64,000 nucleotides of DNA from Nostoc sp. FACHB-892 (GCF_014698795.1 NZ_JACJTR010000019.1:82993-146992); one strand, 5' to 3'; shown: positions 44,573 to 53,761, counted from the stretch's first letter. Made by a program: numbers and translations. Notes: generated from the letters alone by a model not told the origin.

Positions 44573-46339
44573 TTAACTTCGTTGCCAAATTTTAATTGTC
44601 TTATCCAAACTGCCGCTAACCAACATCTCGCCGGAAGCTGTGAAAGCTAATGCTGTGACTATATTGCCATGACCTGTAAACGTACCCAACAATTCCCCAG
44701 TTTCTAAATGCCACAATTTAATGGTTTTATCAGCACTACCGCTAGCGATAATTTGTCCATCGGGACTTAAAGCGATCGCATATACTCTATCTCTATGTCC
44801 TTTAAGAGTATGCAGTAACTCTCCAGTCTCCAATTGCCAAATTTTAATCGTTTGATCCCAGCTACCACTCACAAGCATTTTACCATCTGCACTGATCGCT
44901 AAGGAACGGACGATGTGAGAATGGCCCATGAGGGTATGCAGTGGTTCTGCATCCTTTAAACTTTTGACTCCCGTCTCGGGTAAGGTGCGCCAAACTTTGA
45001 TTTTGCGATAGCTACCTGTAACTAAAGTTTCGCCGTCTCGACTTAAAACTAGAGAATGAGCAGCTGTATCATCTAAAGAGAGTGCGATCGCAACCTGACG
45101 TTGCATCAAATCCCAAAACAGAATTTTCCGATCATCTCCGCCTGTCGCTAACATTCTCCCATCTGGGGTGAAAGCAGCACACCGCACTACCCCATTATGT
45201 TTGTGCAAAATATCTATTAAATCTAAAGCGCCTACATGCCAAAGCTTAATTGTGGAATCTGCACCGCAACTGACTAAAGTTTGTCCATCTGAACTAAAAG
45301 CTAGGGAATTCACTTCATCCACCAGCCCAGATATCACCCAAGGATACTCTGATAATGTATCTATTAATTCACCCTTGCTTAAATCCCAGAGTTTCGTTTC
45401 TCCCCGACTACCACTTGCCAATATCGGTAAAGCTTTGCCATTATTACACCCAGAACTGAAAGCTAGGCAATTAATGCCTCTGGTGTGTCCTTGCAAGGTT
45501 TGCCAGCATTCCCAATCACCAACTACCCCCTTAAGGCAATGCTCTGATGGTAGAGTCTGTATTGTATCTGCGATCGCTTTCTCACTAATTAATGGCGAAG
45601 TGTCTTTTTTACCAATAAGTGATTCTAAATACCAACTCAACCCCCCCGCATACAACAAGTTACTCGGATTAATGTAGAGTTTTGGTTCAGTAAGTTCAAT
45701 TTGATTGGTAGGTAGAAAGCCTGTAATTATGCTCTGTTTTTCGTCGTATCCTAGCTTATCTGTAGATGGATAAAACAAACATAAAAAAATTAATACTTGG
45801 TGCTTTCTTAAATCTTCTTGAGTAACCGACCACCTAATTTTGTTTTTCTTAATACCATTAAAACTTTCTCCATCAGCAACATAAACTTGAACACTTAGCT
45901 GAGGATTATCTTTTAGTACATAAGAAAATTTGCTTTCGCCACCCAAATTTCCTTCATCATCTAAAACCATGTTTTCCACGGTATCTTGTGATACCTTTTT
46001 TACCAATTTCCCCAAGCGTTCAGTTATCACTCGGTCAACAATATGCTCTCGCAAAAGATAATCTTGGGCTTGTTGTTGGAAGTATTTGGGAAAAGGTATC
46101 GTCCAATCAGGAGGCTCAGGATATTCAGGCGGTGTCGGCGGCGGATTTTTGGCGAGAACTTCTGCTTGTTGGCGAGAAAGTTCTTGGAGTCTAGCCAATG
46201 GCTCACCCCAAAAAGCCATAATTTCCGTGTGACAACCTTTGACTTGACTTTCCAGCAAAGATAAGTCATAAGTTTTAGGTTTTTTCACACGTTGAAGGAA
46301 GTCAGCTTGTTGAGCTTTAAGTAAGCTAATCCAATCCAT
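44573..46339 (-). CDS. WD40 beta-propeller protein with a uncharacterised N-terminal domain
   Basis: A 588-residue protein; AGGA 7 bp upstream supports the ATG. Residues about 1-280 form a hydrophilic domain I do not recognise (LLKAQQADFLQRVKKPKTYD, Pro-rich PPPTPPEYPEPPDW, ITERLGKLVKKVSQDT). Residues about 285-588 hold six or seven WD40 repeats, each with a GH...V..LAFS..G..L.SGS.D..IK.W pattern, enough for one propeller. There is no signal peptide. WD40 propellers are protein-binding platforms; many cyanobacterial members lack a known partner. It is adjacent to the minisatellite and 650 bp from the NACHT gene, on the same strand. Confidence 0.9.
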   Translation of the reverse strand: MDWISLLKAQQADFLQRVKKPKTYDLSLLESQVKGCHTEIMAFWGEPLARLQELSRQQAEVLAKNPPPTPPEYPEPPDWTIPFPKYFQQQAQDYLLREHIVDRVITERLGKLVKKVSQDTVENMVLDDEGNLGGESKFSYVLKDNPQLSVQVYVADGESFNGIKKNKIRWSVTQEDLRKHQVLIFLCLFYPSTDKLGYDEKQSIITGFLPTNQIELTEPKLYINPSNLLYAGGLSWYLESLIGKKDTSPLISEKAIADTIQTLPSEHCLKGVVGDWECWQTLQGHTRGINCLAFSSGCNNGKALPILASGSRGETKLWDLSKGELIDTLSEYPWVISGLVDEVNSLAFSSDGQTLVSCGADSTIKLWHVGALDLIDILHKHNGVVRCAAFTPDGRMLATGGDDRKILFWDLMQRQVAIALSLDDTAAHSLVLSRDGETLVTGSYRKIKVWRTLPETGVKSLKDAEPLHTLMGHSHIVRSLAISADGKMLVSGSWDQTIKIWQLETGELLHTLKGHRDRVYAIALSPDGQIIASGSADKTIKLWHLETGELLGTFTGHGNIVTALAFTASGEMLVSGSLDKTIKIWQRS

Positions 46340-46542
46340 CTACATTCCTGCGGCAAACTATTGCATACCTACGGTAAGCTATACCAATGCAATTACTCAA
46401 GTTTATAACCTTAGTTAATTAAAAATACAGTAATCTTAGTAGTCTAATAAAACACAGCCATAAGCAGATGTTTCAGGTAAAGATAGAGATTATTGTACTT
46501 AGACATTTCATGAACTGATGCAGTTGAAGTATATAGAATTAA

Positions 46543-46730
46543 ATGATGTCAGTCAATTCTAACGGAGATGGAGAAGCAGATACTGTTTCTAGGGAAACAC
46601 TTCTAGCTGCAAAGGAAAGTTTAATCTGAGAGGGATTTCAAAGGTTGCCGTAACATTAAGTCAACAAATACTTACACAAAAACAACTCAGTAATGATGAT
46701 TTTAAGGGAGATTATCTGAAATTGGTATAA
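46543..46730 (+). pseudogene. Possible frameshifted small gene
   Basis: ATG at 46543 opens 28 codons (MMSVNSNGDGEADTVS ... AAKESLI) to TGA. An overlapping shifted frame continues NLRGISKVAVTLSQQILTQ to TAA 46728-46730. One indel near 46615 would give a product of about 60 residues. No family recognised and no ribosome binding site. The remaining spacer 46340-46750 shows nothing else. Confidence 0.2.
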
Positions 46731-46750
46731 ACGGTGAACATTGCTTAATT

Positions 46751-47146
46751 TTAACCTTTGCGTTTTGGTTGCCTAGGTGTAGTACTTACATCAGAGGAGT
46801 TGCCAAAAGTATCTCTTGCCTCAATCTGTTTAATTTTCATTTGCAAGTTCAAGTCATCACTGCTAACAATTGTTTCTAAATTTGCTAATCTTTGCTCTAA
46901 CAGTTCTATTTGTTGCTGTTGCAAATAGTTAGCTTTTGATTTTTGCTCATCAGAACGCCAAACAGCAACTGTACCAACGGCTGCGCCACCAATAGCAACT
47001 AAAGGAAGAATAGCACCGCTTCTAGTAACGGCTGACAGTGGGACGCAAACTCCAAGAATAGCGACTGTAATTACCCAGATTCTGGTGGTGGCAGATAATC
47101 TGACATCTTGGTATTGTTCTAGATTTGTTTGAGATTTTTTAGCCAT
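46751..47146 (-). CDS. Small membrane protein with coiled coil
   Basis: A 131-residue protein. Two hydrophobic helices (about 22-40 and 46-62, IWVITVAILGVCVPLSA, ILPLVAIGGAAVGTVAV) precede a helical, probably coiled-coil segment (QQQQIELLEQRLANLETIV) and a polar tail. It is likely an inner-membrane protein with a cytoplasmic coiled coil. Not a family I can name. The spacer after it (47147-47451) shows no gene. Confidence 0.65.
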   Translation of the reverse strand: MAKKSQTNLEQYQDVRLSATTRIWVITVAILGVCVPLSAVTRSGAILPLVAIGGAAVGTVAVWRSDEQKSKANYLQQQQIELLEQRLANLETIVSSDDLNLQMKIKQIEARDTFGNSSDVSTTPRQPKRKG

Positions 47147-47451
47147 AAGTCAATCCAAAAAAAAGCTATTTGCTAGATTGGCACAATTGTTTACTAAACT
47201 ACTTCCTGCAAATGGGTTAAGTATAATTCCTATCCTAATATAGGACTATGATTTGATTATTGAACCACTCATAAAAAGAGGGAACAGGGAAAAAGGAATA
47301 AAGGTGTACTGCATTTTTGAACAAAATTCAGTAAGAGTCCTATATTTTTGTAATTATAGTTACTCAGTTATTTGCGATCGCTAGATTGGGATTGCTAGGA
47401 TCACTTCTACCTGAGTAATAAAAAATTTTCAATGATATCAGGAAAAACCAG

Positions 47452-48432
47452 ATGACAGTTCGTGCTTTTTTCCAAGCTGCTAAAGTCGAGGGTTTTCAGT
47501 CTCCTTACGATACCATTCACCTGAAAATTCTCTATCCAGCACAGATGTTGAGGCGTAAGGTACAAACAAATAGGGATTTGGCAGTTGATTTAGAAAAAGC
47601 ACCTTTTCCAGTAGTGATTTTCTTCAACGGCATTAACTGTGATGCTCAACAATATCAATGGTTGGCGGTTAAACTCGCTGAACGTGGATTAGTGGTGATT
47701 CTCTTTAACTGGATTGCGGAAACTATACCAGGAATAATTAGTCTGACTCCAGGGGTTGATTTTGAAAAGGGAAAACCAACAATTTATCGTACTGTTCCCA
47801 CTGCATCGGCTTTGCCAGCACTGCTAGCGAAAGTGGAACAGTTACAGTCTGAGGGTATTTTGGCTGGAATGCTTGATCTACAAAGAATAATTTTAGGTGG
47901 ACACTCCGCAGGTGGTAGAGTAGCAATCGAAAATGCTGATCCTGATTTTTTCCCTCAAGTTGCAGCATCTTTTGGTTATGGTTCACATACAATGGGAACC
48001 TTATTATTGGGGTATGAAGCAGGTACTATCTTACCCTTACCAGACTCCCTACCACTTCTACTGATAGGAGGAACCTGTGATGGAGTAATTGCGAACAATA
48101 GCGATCGCTATGGTATAACTCCTGGAAATGCTACCACCCCAGTCATCCGTACATTCCAAGAAGCAATTACTGGCGGACGAAATGATAGCTATCTGGTACT
48201 TCTGGATGGGGCAAATCACTTTTCGATAGTTGAGCAGCTAGATTCCACCCTAGATACACCCTTGTTAGACTTTCCCGCCACGCAACCCCAAGAAAGCTTC
48301 CGTTTGCTGATGGGTGAAATCATTAGTTTGTTTATTGACACTTATGTTCGCCACCAACCAGAAGCATCTCAGTCGCTTGAGCAATTATTGAATACTGCCA
48401 ATCCTCTGATAAAATCCTTTGAACGTAAATAG
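47452..48432 (+). CDS. Alpha/beta hydrolase
   Basis: A 326-residue cytoplasmic protein; AGGA about 8 bp before the ATG. The fold is shown by FPVVIFFNGINCD (strand and oxyanion loop), LGGHSAGGRVA (nucleophile Ser in GHSAG), IGGTCDGVI (acidic residue) and LDGANHFS (catalytic His), in the correct order. No signal peptide. The closest general description is dienelactone-hydrolase or chlorophyllase-like esterase; the substrate is unknown. It lies 11 bp before an SDR-type gene, so the pair probably shares a transcript and perhaps a small-molecule pathway. Confidence 0.88.
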   Translation: MTVRAFFQAAKVEGFQSPYDTIHLKILYPAQMLRRKVQTNRDLAVDLEKAPFPVVIFFNGINCDAQQYQWLAVKLAERGLVVILFNWIAETIPGIISLTPGVDFEKGKPTIYRTVPTASALPALLAKVEQLQSEGILAGMLDLQRIILGGHSAGGRVAIENADPDFFPQVAASFGYGSHTMGTLLLGYEAGTILPLPDSLPLLLIGGTCDGVIANNSDRYGITPGNATTPVIRTFQEAITGGRNDSYLVLLDGANHFSIVEQLDSTLDTPLLDFPATQPQESFRLLMGEIISLFIDTYVRHQPEASQSLEQLLNTANPLIKSFERK

Positions 48433-48443
48433 TTAAATTTATT

Positions 48444-49121
48444 ATGACAAGTGCATCTTATATTTTTCTGGCTGGAGCAAGTCGCGGTGTTGGTCGAGAA
48501 ATTGCTCAATATCTCACAGCGCAACAGTTAAAGGTAAAAGCACTTCTGAGAACAGCAGCAGTTGCTACTGAACTAGAAAAAATCGGTATTGAGGTAGTCT
48601 TGGGAGATGCCTTGAATGTAGAGGATGTAGAACGTGCAATGTTGACAGATGAACCTATTCACACGGTTATCAGTACAATTGGCGGTTTACCATCAGAAGG
48701 AGAAAGGGCAGATTACCCTGGTAATAGAAATCTGATCGATGCAGCAGTTAAAGCTGGAGTACAAAAATTTATTCTTGTGTCTTCCATTGGTGCTGGCAAT
48801 AGTGTTGTTGCTCTGTCACCCCAAGTTTTAGTAGCACTAGGAACAGTTTTAGCTGAGAAAGACAAAGCTGAACAACACTTAATTGCCAGTGGACTCACTT
48901 ATACAATCATCCGCCCAGGTGGACTAAAGTCAGAACCAGCAACGGGTAATGGCGTTTTGACTGAAGATCCGCACATTAGTGGTAGCATCAATCGTGCAGA
49001 TGTGGCGCAGTTAGTTGCTCGCTGTTTAAATAGCGAGCGTGCCAATAATAAAATTTTTTCAGCCATAGATCGAAATATGCAGTTTGGACAAAGAGAATTT
49101 GCAGAATTTACTTTGGAGTAA
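48444..49121 (+). CDS. Atypical SDR / NAD(P)H-binding protein
   Basis: A 225-residue Rossmann protein. The N-terminal nucleotide motif GASRGVGREIA, VKALLRT (NADP-type basic residue after the second strand), VLGDALNVEDVERAM, TVISTIGG and the FILVSSIGAG motif with YTIIRPGGL are typical of the NmrA/YwnB-like short-chain family. Such proteins reduce small molecules or act as redox-sensing partners. It follows the hydrolase gene by 11 bp, and its stop is 1 bp from the stop of the convergent Rieske gene. Confidence 0.9.
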   Translation: MTSASYIFLAGASRGVGREIAQYLTAQQLKVKALLRTAAVATELEKIGIEVVLGDALNVEDVERAMLTDEPIHTVISTIGGLPSEGERADYPGNRNLIDAAVKAGVQKFILVSSIGAGNSVVALSPQVLVALGTVLAEKDKAEQHLIASGLTYTIIRPGGLKSEPATGNGVLTEDPHISGSINRADVAQLVARCLNSERANNKIFSAIDRNMQFGQREFAEFTLE

Positions 49122-49122
49122 T

Positions 49123-50175
49123 TTAAGCACGCCAGCGGAGTATCTGATCCTTGACAGGGTTAACAAATTCTCGTTTTTCAGCGACAGATCGAGCATACTC
49201 CCGCTTCAACTGGTAATACCACTGCGCCTGCATATCTGAGTCTTTAATCAGCCTTAACACAGGATTATATTTCAGACCGATCTGCTGCTTTTCCACAACC
49301 GTTCGATCTTGTCCCAGGAAGGTTTGTGCCAACACGTGTAGCAGTGGCTTGAAAAATCCCACCCAAGGAAGTGTCGAGTAAAGAACAAAATTTACCTCAG
49401 TTTCTGTGTCGGAAATGGGTGTAACTGCCGTTAAATTAACGACTCGATGCTTGCCAATTGTGGTTTCTTCGATTCTGACTCCAGGTAAACGAAAAGAAAT
49501 CTCCGTTTCCGGCACACCACCACCAATCAGCAAGTATAATCGACCTCCATTGGCTGGCAATCGGTGCCGTCGCATCGTAAAGCCGTAGGGCGAAGCGTCA
49601 AATTGCTTAACTTCCTCGTGCAGTTGCTCACTTCGCCACCACCAAGCGCGATGAACATAAGGTGAATGAGCAGGGTCCATCAGACCTACCACTGCATGAT
49701 CCACAAAACAAGGAAATCTCATCACCTCTATGAACTGGGGCAATCGCTCATCAAACCCTGGAATTACTGGGATCTCCATCTCAGAAGCAGGTTGAGGGTT
49801 ATCGGGATCAGGCATATATATCCAGATATTCCCTTGGGCTTCCCGGATTGCATAAGACTTTACGTCGAAGCGACTCAAATCCATCTTCTGCTCCTCTACA
49901 AGAGATGGAATTGCAGTACAGCGTCCAGCCGGGTTAAAGCGCCAACCGTGGTAGCAGCATTCCACTTCCTGCCCATCGAATCTGCCACAACTCAAGGGCA
50001 CACCGCGATGCGGGCAAATGTCCGTCATTGCAGAGACTTTACCATCCTGTCCGCGGACTAACAGCACAGGCTCTCCCAAAAAAATGCGGCTGACCATCAT
50101 ACCTGGCTTGATCTGATTACTAGGCAGAGCATAATACCAAGTATTACGTAATACAAAGTTATCGTTATTTTTCAT
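49123..50175 (-). CDS. Rieske-type aromatic ring-hydroxylating / pheophorbide oxygenase-like protein
   Basis: A 350-residue protein. A Rieske [2Fe-2S] site is visible: CPHRG (Cys54, His56) and CCYHGW (Cys73, His76). The mononuclear iron site is suggested by GLMDPAHSPYVHRAWWW (Asp/His/His). The C-terminal half is the catalytic domain of the vanillate-demethylase / pheophorbide a oxygenase-like group (VNLTAVTPISDTETEV, GQDRTVVEKQQ). No membrane helix is clear, although FKPLLHVLAQTF is amphipathic. It catalyses oxygen insertion into an unknown aromatic or tetrapyrrole. The partner reductase is not in the window. Confidence 0.9.
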   Translation of the reverse strand: MKNNDNFVLRNTWYYALPSNQIKPGMMVSRIFLGEPVLLVRGQDGKVSAMTDICPHRGVPLSCGRFDGQEVECCYHGWRFNPAGRCTAIPSLVEEQKMDLSRFDVKSYAIREAQGNIWIYMPDPDNPQPASEMEIPVIPGFDERLPQFIEVMRFPCFVDHAVVGLMDPAHSPYVHRAWWWRSEQLHEEVKQFDASPYGFTMRRHRLPANGGRLYLLIGGGVPETEISFRLPGVRIEETTIGKHRVVNLTAVTPISDTETEVNFVLYSTLPWVGFFKPLLHVLAQTFLGQDRTVVEKQQIGLKYNPVLRLIKDSDMQAQWYYQLKREYARSVAEKREFVNPVKDQILRWRA

Positions 50176-50358
50176 AGTTAATTGCGTCTACCTTTGACAC
50201 AACAAAAGTCCTGGTTTGTGGAAAGGAAGGTTATGCTTAAAAACATTCTTTCAGATTTTTAATTGCTGTAAGTAAATTCAACTGATGCACTTGTTGATCG
50301 TTTTCGTAATTCTCTCAGATTTGGGTTGTTTTGGAAGGATTGCAAGTGCGAAGTTGCA

Positions 50359-50796
50359 TTATTCGCCAGAAATTTGGACAGATACCGTTCTTTTGCGCGG
50401 CCCATCCAACTCAAAAAACAACACAGATTGCCAGGTTCCCAAAGCTAATTTACCATCCACAACTGGAATTATCTCACTAGTGGTCAGCATCATTGCCATT
50501 AAGTGAGAGTGAGCATTAATCGGCTCATCTTCTGGAACATCTCTTAAATGCAAGTCATTATGTAAGTAACAGTCTGATTCAGGTGCTAATTTTTGCAAGA
50601 ATAGTTTTATATCTTCTAACAATCTGACTTCATTTTCGTTGATAGCTAAAGCTGTTGTAGTATGTCGAGAAAATACTAAAACTTGTCCGTTTTTAATTGA
50701 TGTTGAAGCCAGAAAATCTTTTATTTGTGGGGTTATATTATAAATATTGATTTTGGGTTCAGTTTCAATTTCAATTAACTTATTAATAATTGGCAT
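50359..50796 (-). CDS. YjbQ-family protein (UPF0047)
   Basis: The ATG at 50794-50796 gives 145 residues, the usual size of the family; a longer frame adds 15 residues. Motifs are VLVFSRHTTTALAINE, LLEDIKLFLQKLAP, YLHND and the conserved NAHSHLMAMML (His pair), LGTWQSVLFFELDGPR. These match YjbQ proteins, annotated as secondary thiamine-phosphate synthase. Acts in the cytoplasm. It lies 31-bp-scale upstream of nothing on its own strand and is probably monocistronic. Confidence 0.9.
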   Translation of the reverse strand: MPIINKLIEIETEPKINIYNITPQIKDFLASTSIKNGQVLVFSRHTTTALAINENEVRLLEDIKLFLQKLAPESDCYLHNDLHLRDVPEDEPINAHSHLMAMMLTTSEIIPVVDGKLALGTWQSVLFFELDGPRKRTVSVQISGE

Positions 50797-50869
50797 CTCT
50801 TCAATTTTATATCTGGGATTACCGACGAGGTACGCCAACACAGTCTAACGTTCTCATAAATTAAACATC

Positions 50870-50918
50870 AACTCCAAACTCCAAACTCCTAACTCCTAAC
50901 TCCTAACTCCTAACTTCT
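50870..50918. repeat. Heptamer tandem repeat (STRR), AACTCCT type
   Basis: Seven head-to-tail 7-bp units (AACTCCA twice, AACTCCT four times, AACTTCT once). This is the short tandemly repeated repetitive sequence class known from Nostocales. It runs into the 3' end of the aminotransferase gene and supplies its stop codon (TAG at 50910-50912) and last two or three residues. Confidence 0.85.
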
Positions 50919-52076
50919 AACTATAGTTTCCAAACCTTGCACCAATCTTTCTATACCTTCTTTTGCTGTCTCTTTTTGCAGCGCACCGTAGGCAACGCGT
51001 AGGTAGCATCCGTCATCCATGCCAAAGGTTGTACCTGGAATGACTGCTACTTTATATTCCTGGATTAGTCTTTTAACTAACTCAAAAGCGTCCATCTGAG
51101 TATTAACTTTGAGGAAAAAATAAAAAGCGCCATTGGCGGGTGTAATACTACATAAACCTTGTAAGCGGTTAAGGGAATCGAGTACTAATTGCCGCACTTG
51201 AGCCAACGCACCTATATTACTCTGGAAATACTCCGATTTTGCTTGTAATGCTCCTAAAGCCGCATATTGCGAAATTACTGGCGGACAAATCAAAATCGTA
51301 TCCTGGATTTTTTTAACGGCGACAAATAAGTGTTTGGGAATCACCATGTAGCCAATGCGCCAACTGGCAAAACCGTATGCTTTGGAAAGGCTAAAGAGAG
51401 AAATGGTGGACTTGGAACTCCCAAATGCGCCAGGAGAAAAGTGTTTTACCCCGTTATAGGTAAAGTATTCATAGGCCTCATCGCTGATGTGGTAAATGCT
51501 ACGAGCCTCACAAATTTGATTTACTTGGCGCAATGCCGCTTCAGAATAGACAACTCCAGTCGGGTTATTTGGTGAAATTGTGACTACAGCCCGTGTTTTG
51601 GGAGTAATTGCTTGAGCGATCGCATCTGGGCGTAATTGGTAATTTTCATCCGTCGCCACTAACACTGCACGACAACCAGCCATTGCGATCGCCATTTCGT
51701 GGTTGAAATAGTAGGGCGTATTCAAAATAATTTCATCGCCTGGGTTAGTGATCGCAAGAATGGCATTCATAAATCCCATATTGCTCCCGGCTGTCACGAC
51801 GATGCAGTTTTCCTCATTGATTTCAATGCCGTTGAAGGCTTGCAATTTTCCTGCAAGTGCTGTCAGCAACGGGGGAATTCCTTCAACCGATTTGTATAAA
51901 TTATTAGTGGATTCAGCTAAGAATTTGGGTAAAAATTCTATCACTTCCGGTGGTGGGTTGTAAGAAACAACACCCTGTCCTAGAGAAATTGTTCCAGGAG
52001 AATTTTTAATCAGTTCCCCAACCACAGGAATAATTGGCGACTGTACCGCCTGCATACGAGAGGTTAGGGATTCCAT
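50910..52076 (-). CDS. PLP-dependent class I/II aminotransferase
   Basis: A 388-residue cytoplasmic enzyme. Fold type I signatures: SLGQGVVSYNPPPEV, VTAGSNMGFMNAI (phosphate-binding region), ISPNNPTGVVYS, ISDEAYEYFTY (Asp for the pyridine nitrogen), the Schiff-base Lys in SLSKAYGFASWRIGY (Lys232) and the C-terminal YLRVAYG arginine. It resembles aspartate or aromatic aminotransferases of the cyanobacterial subgroup; the amino-acid substrate is not decidable here. The last codons and stop come from an STRR heptamer array, so the 3' end has been remodelled. It is 113 bp upstream of the YjbQ start on the same strand. Confidence 0.93.
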   Translation of the reverse strand: MESLTSRMQAVQSPIIPVVGELIKNSPGTISLGQGVVSYNPPPEVIEFLPKFLAESTNNLYKSVEGIPPLLTALAGKLQAFNGIEINEENCIVVTAGSNMGFMNAILAITNPGDEIILNTPYYFNHEMAIAMAGCRAVLVATDENYQLRPDAIAQAITPKTRAVVTISPNNPTGVVYSEAALRQVNQICEARSIYHISDEAYEYFTYNGVKHFSPGAFGSSKSTISLFSLSKAYGFASWRIGYMVIPKHLFVAVKKIQDTILICPPVISQYAALGALQAKSEYFQSNIGALAQVRQLVLDSLNRLQGLCSITPANGAFYFFLKVNTQMDAFELVKRLIQEYKVAVIPGTTFGMDDGCYLRVAYGALQKETAKEGIERLVQGLETIVRS

Positions 52077-52195
52077 ATTTCCTTACCTATTTACTTACCT
52101 GGCTTTAGTATCCCTTAATGTGGAAGAGATGGAAAGTTCCTTTGTAATAGATTCGCACACTATCAATACGGTTCTGTTAACATGTTTATCTCTCG

Positions 52196-52285
52196 GAGAT
52201 TCCCCCAACCCCCCGATAAATTGGGGGGCTTTTTCTGATATTTACCCCCTTTTTAAGGGGGTCGCCGCAGGCGGGGGGATCTGAT
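52196..52285. repeat. REP-type palindrome with hairpins, downstream of the 72-residue gene
   Basis: CCCCCC (52209-52214) pairs with GGGGGG (52223-52228) and is followed by CTTTTTCT, a terminator-like hairpin on the plus strand. ACCCCCT (52244-52250) pairs with AGGGGGT (52256-52262). The element ends GGGGGGATCTG. It is a common cyanobacterial spacer repeat; similar degenerate sequence is at 29581-29660. Confidence 0.7.
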
Positions 52286-52348
52286 CTGAACTGCAACAAT
52301 GTGGGAGTATTCGACTAAAATGATTAGCCTGATTTGCTACCGAAAAAT

Positions 52349-52567
52349 TTAATCAATCGAAATCTGTTGAGGCCCACTTGTTTTGCCATTATGTGTTCCT
52401 GTTGTGGTGCTGGTGTAATTATTGGAGCCGATCTGTTGATCAAGCCAACTTTTTACAGGATCATCTGCAAGATTGAGCCGAAGCACACCAGAGAATAACC
52501 CACCGACAAATGAGACTGGATGCTGGATAAATTCTTTGAATATAGGTGACAATTCGCTAATGAACAT
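52349..52567 (-). CDS. 72-residue protein of unknown function
   Basis: The ATG at 52565-52567 has AGGAG 7 bp upstream, one of the best ribosome binding sites in the window, so the gene is probably real and well expressed. The sequence has a helical N-terminus (FISELSPIFKEFIQHP), a hydrophobic SFVGGLFSGVLRL segment with a Gly-Gly pair near 25-26, then DPVKSWLDQQIG and a Ser/Thr/Asn/Gly-rich tail ending QQISID. I do not recognise the family. It could be a small membrane-associated protein or a peptide precursor; the Gly-Gly is a weak hint only. Confidence 0.65.
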   Translation of the reverse strand: MFISELSPIFKEFIQHPVSFVGGLFSGVLRLNLADDPVKSWLDQQIGSNNYTSTTTGTHNGKTSGPQQISID

Positions 52568-52683
52568 TTAGAGACTCCTGGCGATGCCATAAAAAATTAT
52601 TACTTCTTGATGATCCTAACCTGTTGAGCAGTATATGGTTGGCGGTAGCCAAGTTGGTAATTTTTTGAGCTTCAACTCGAACA

Positions 52684-52717
52684 ACAAAATTCCCGACTTC
52701 TTTAAAAGAAATCGGGA
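52684..52717 (-). terminator. Rho-independent terminator of the TPR gene
   Basis: A 14-bp stem (52687-52700 with 52704-52717, one G-U pair, 3-base loop) is followed on the minus strand by TTTTGTTG. It lies 22 bp downstream of the stop of the TPR gene. Confidence 0.7.
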
Positions 52718-52738
52718 ATCTAAGCTTGCTGCATCAAA

Positions 52739-53761
52739 CTACAGAGAATCTATAAACTCCTGTACTTTTTCCAAGAGTGGCTGGTGTTCGATTTGCTCTG
52801 CTAAGTCTTGGGCGTTTTGGTAGCACGATCGCGCCATTTTTTTGCGTTTCGTTGTAGCGTAAAGGCTTCCCATATTCAGCAAAGTTGAAATTTCCCCAAG
52901 GCCATCGCCTAGTTGTTGATAAATCGCAATGCCTTGCTTATAGAACTTCATTGCTTGCCGATGCTCTGCCAGAGTGGTATAGGTATAACCAATGTTGTGA
53001 AGTGTTGTTGCCTCACCAGAGCGATCGCTGATTGCTCGACGTGTCAAAAGAACTTGATAGTAGAGCAATAGAGCTTGTTTCGGTTTTCCTAAATCACTAT
53101 AGATTGAGGCAATATTATTCAAAGTGGTTGCTTCACCAGCCAAATTCTTAACAGCTCGTTGAATTGGAAGTGCTGCTTGAAAAAATTCTAGAGCTTCCTC
53201 AAACTTACCTAAGACATTGTAAGCAAACCCAATACCATTGAGGGTTGTTGCCTCACCAGAAAAGTCACCTACCAATCGCCGCATCCTTAAAATTTGGTGT
53301 TGTAGCAACAGCGCCCGTTTAGGTTCTCCTAAGCGCGTATAAATTAGTGCTACATCATTAAGAGTAGAAATTTCACTTTGAGTATCTTGCGATCGTCTAA
53401 AAATTGGTAGTGCTTGGTCAAAATATTCCAAGGCTTGCGAGAAGCGTCCAAGACGGCTGTAGGTAGAACCTAGATTGCTAAGTGCAGTTGCTTGTGCTGG
53501 CGCGTTGCCAATTTCAACAGCAACCGAAAGCGCTTGATTAAAGCGCTCTAATGCTTTTTGAGGTTGCCAGCAACTGAGGTGAGCTAAACCAAGGTCGTTT
53601 AATGTATAACCTTCTCTGGCTCTGTCTGGAATTGATCTAGCCAAGTGTAAATTCTCCGTTGCTAGCTCCAGAGACTCTTGGAATCTCCCGCGCTGGTAGT
53701 AGCGGCTTGCTTCATCACGACGTTGTTCCCACTCTTTGACTCGATTTAAAGGTTGCGTCAT
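52739..53761 (-). CDS. TPR-repeat protein (kinesin-light-chain/NPHP type)
   Basis: A 340-residue protein composed almost wholly of about seven 40-residue TPR units of the form A.TL..IG..Y..LG....AL.....AL.I.R (for example SNLGSTYSRLGRFSQALEYF, NGIGFAYNVLGKFEEALEFF, NNIASIYSDLGKPKQALLLY). There is no signal peptide or catalytic domain. It is likely a scaffold or regulator binding another protein. The unit similarity indicates expansion by internal duplication. It is monocistronic, with a terminator directly after it. Confidence 0.9.
   Translation of the reverse strand: MTQPLNRVKEWEQRRDEASRYYQRGRFQESLELATENLHLARSIPDRAREGYTLNDLGLAHLSCWQPQKALERFNQALSVAVEIGNAPAQATALSNLGSTYSRLGRFSQALEYFDQALPIFRRSQDTQSEISTLNDVALIYTRLGEPKRALLLQHQILRMRRLVGDFSGEATTLNGIGFAYNVLGKFEEALEFFQAALPIQRAVKNLAGEATTLNNIASIYSDLGKPKQALLLYYQVLLTRRAISDRSGEATTLHNIGYTYTTLAEHRQAMKFYKQGIAIYQQLGDGLGEISTLLNMGSLYATTKRKKMARSCYQNAQDLAEQIEHQPLLEKVQEFIDSL

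Noticed and set aside
44220..44595. Long overlapping frames on both strands (100-123 codons) across the GAGTATCAAAG repeat
   Set aside because: They exist only because the 21-bp period keeps all units in phase; no start signal, and the product is a pure 7-residue repeat.
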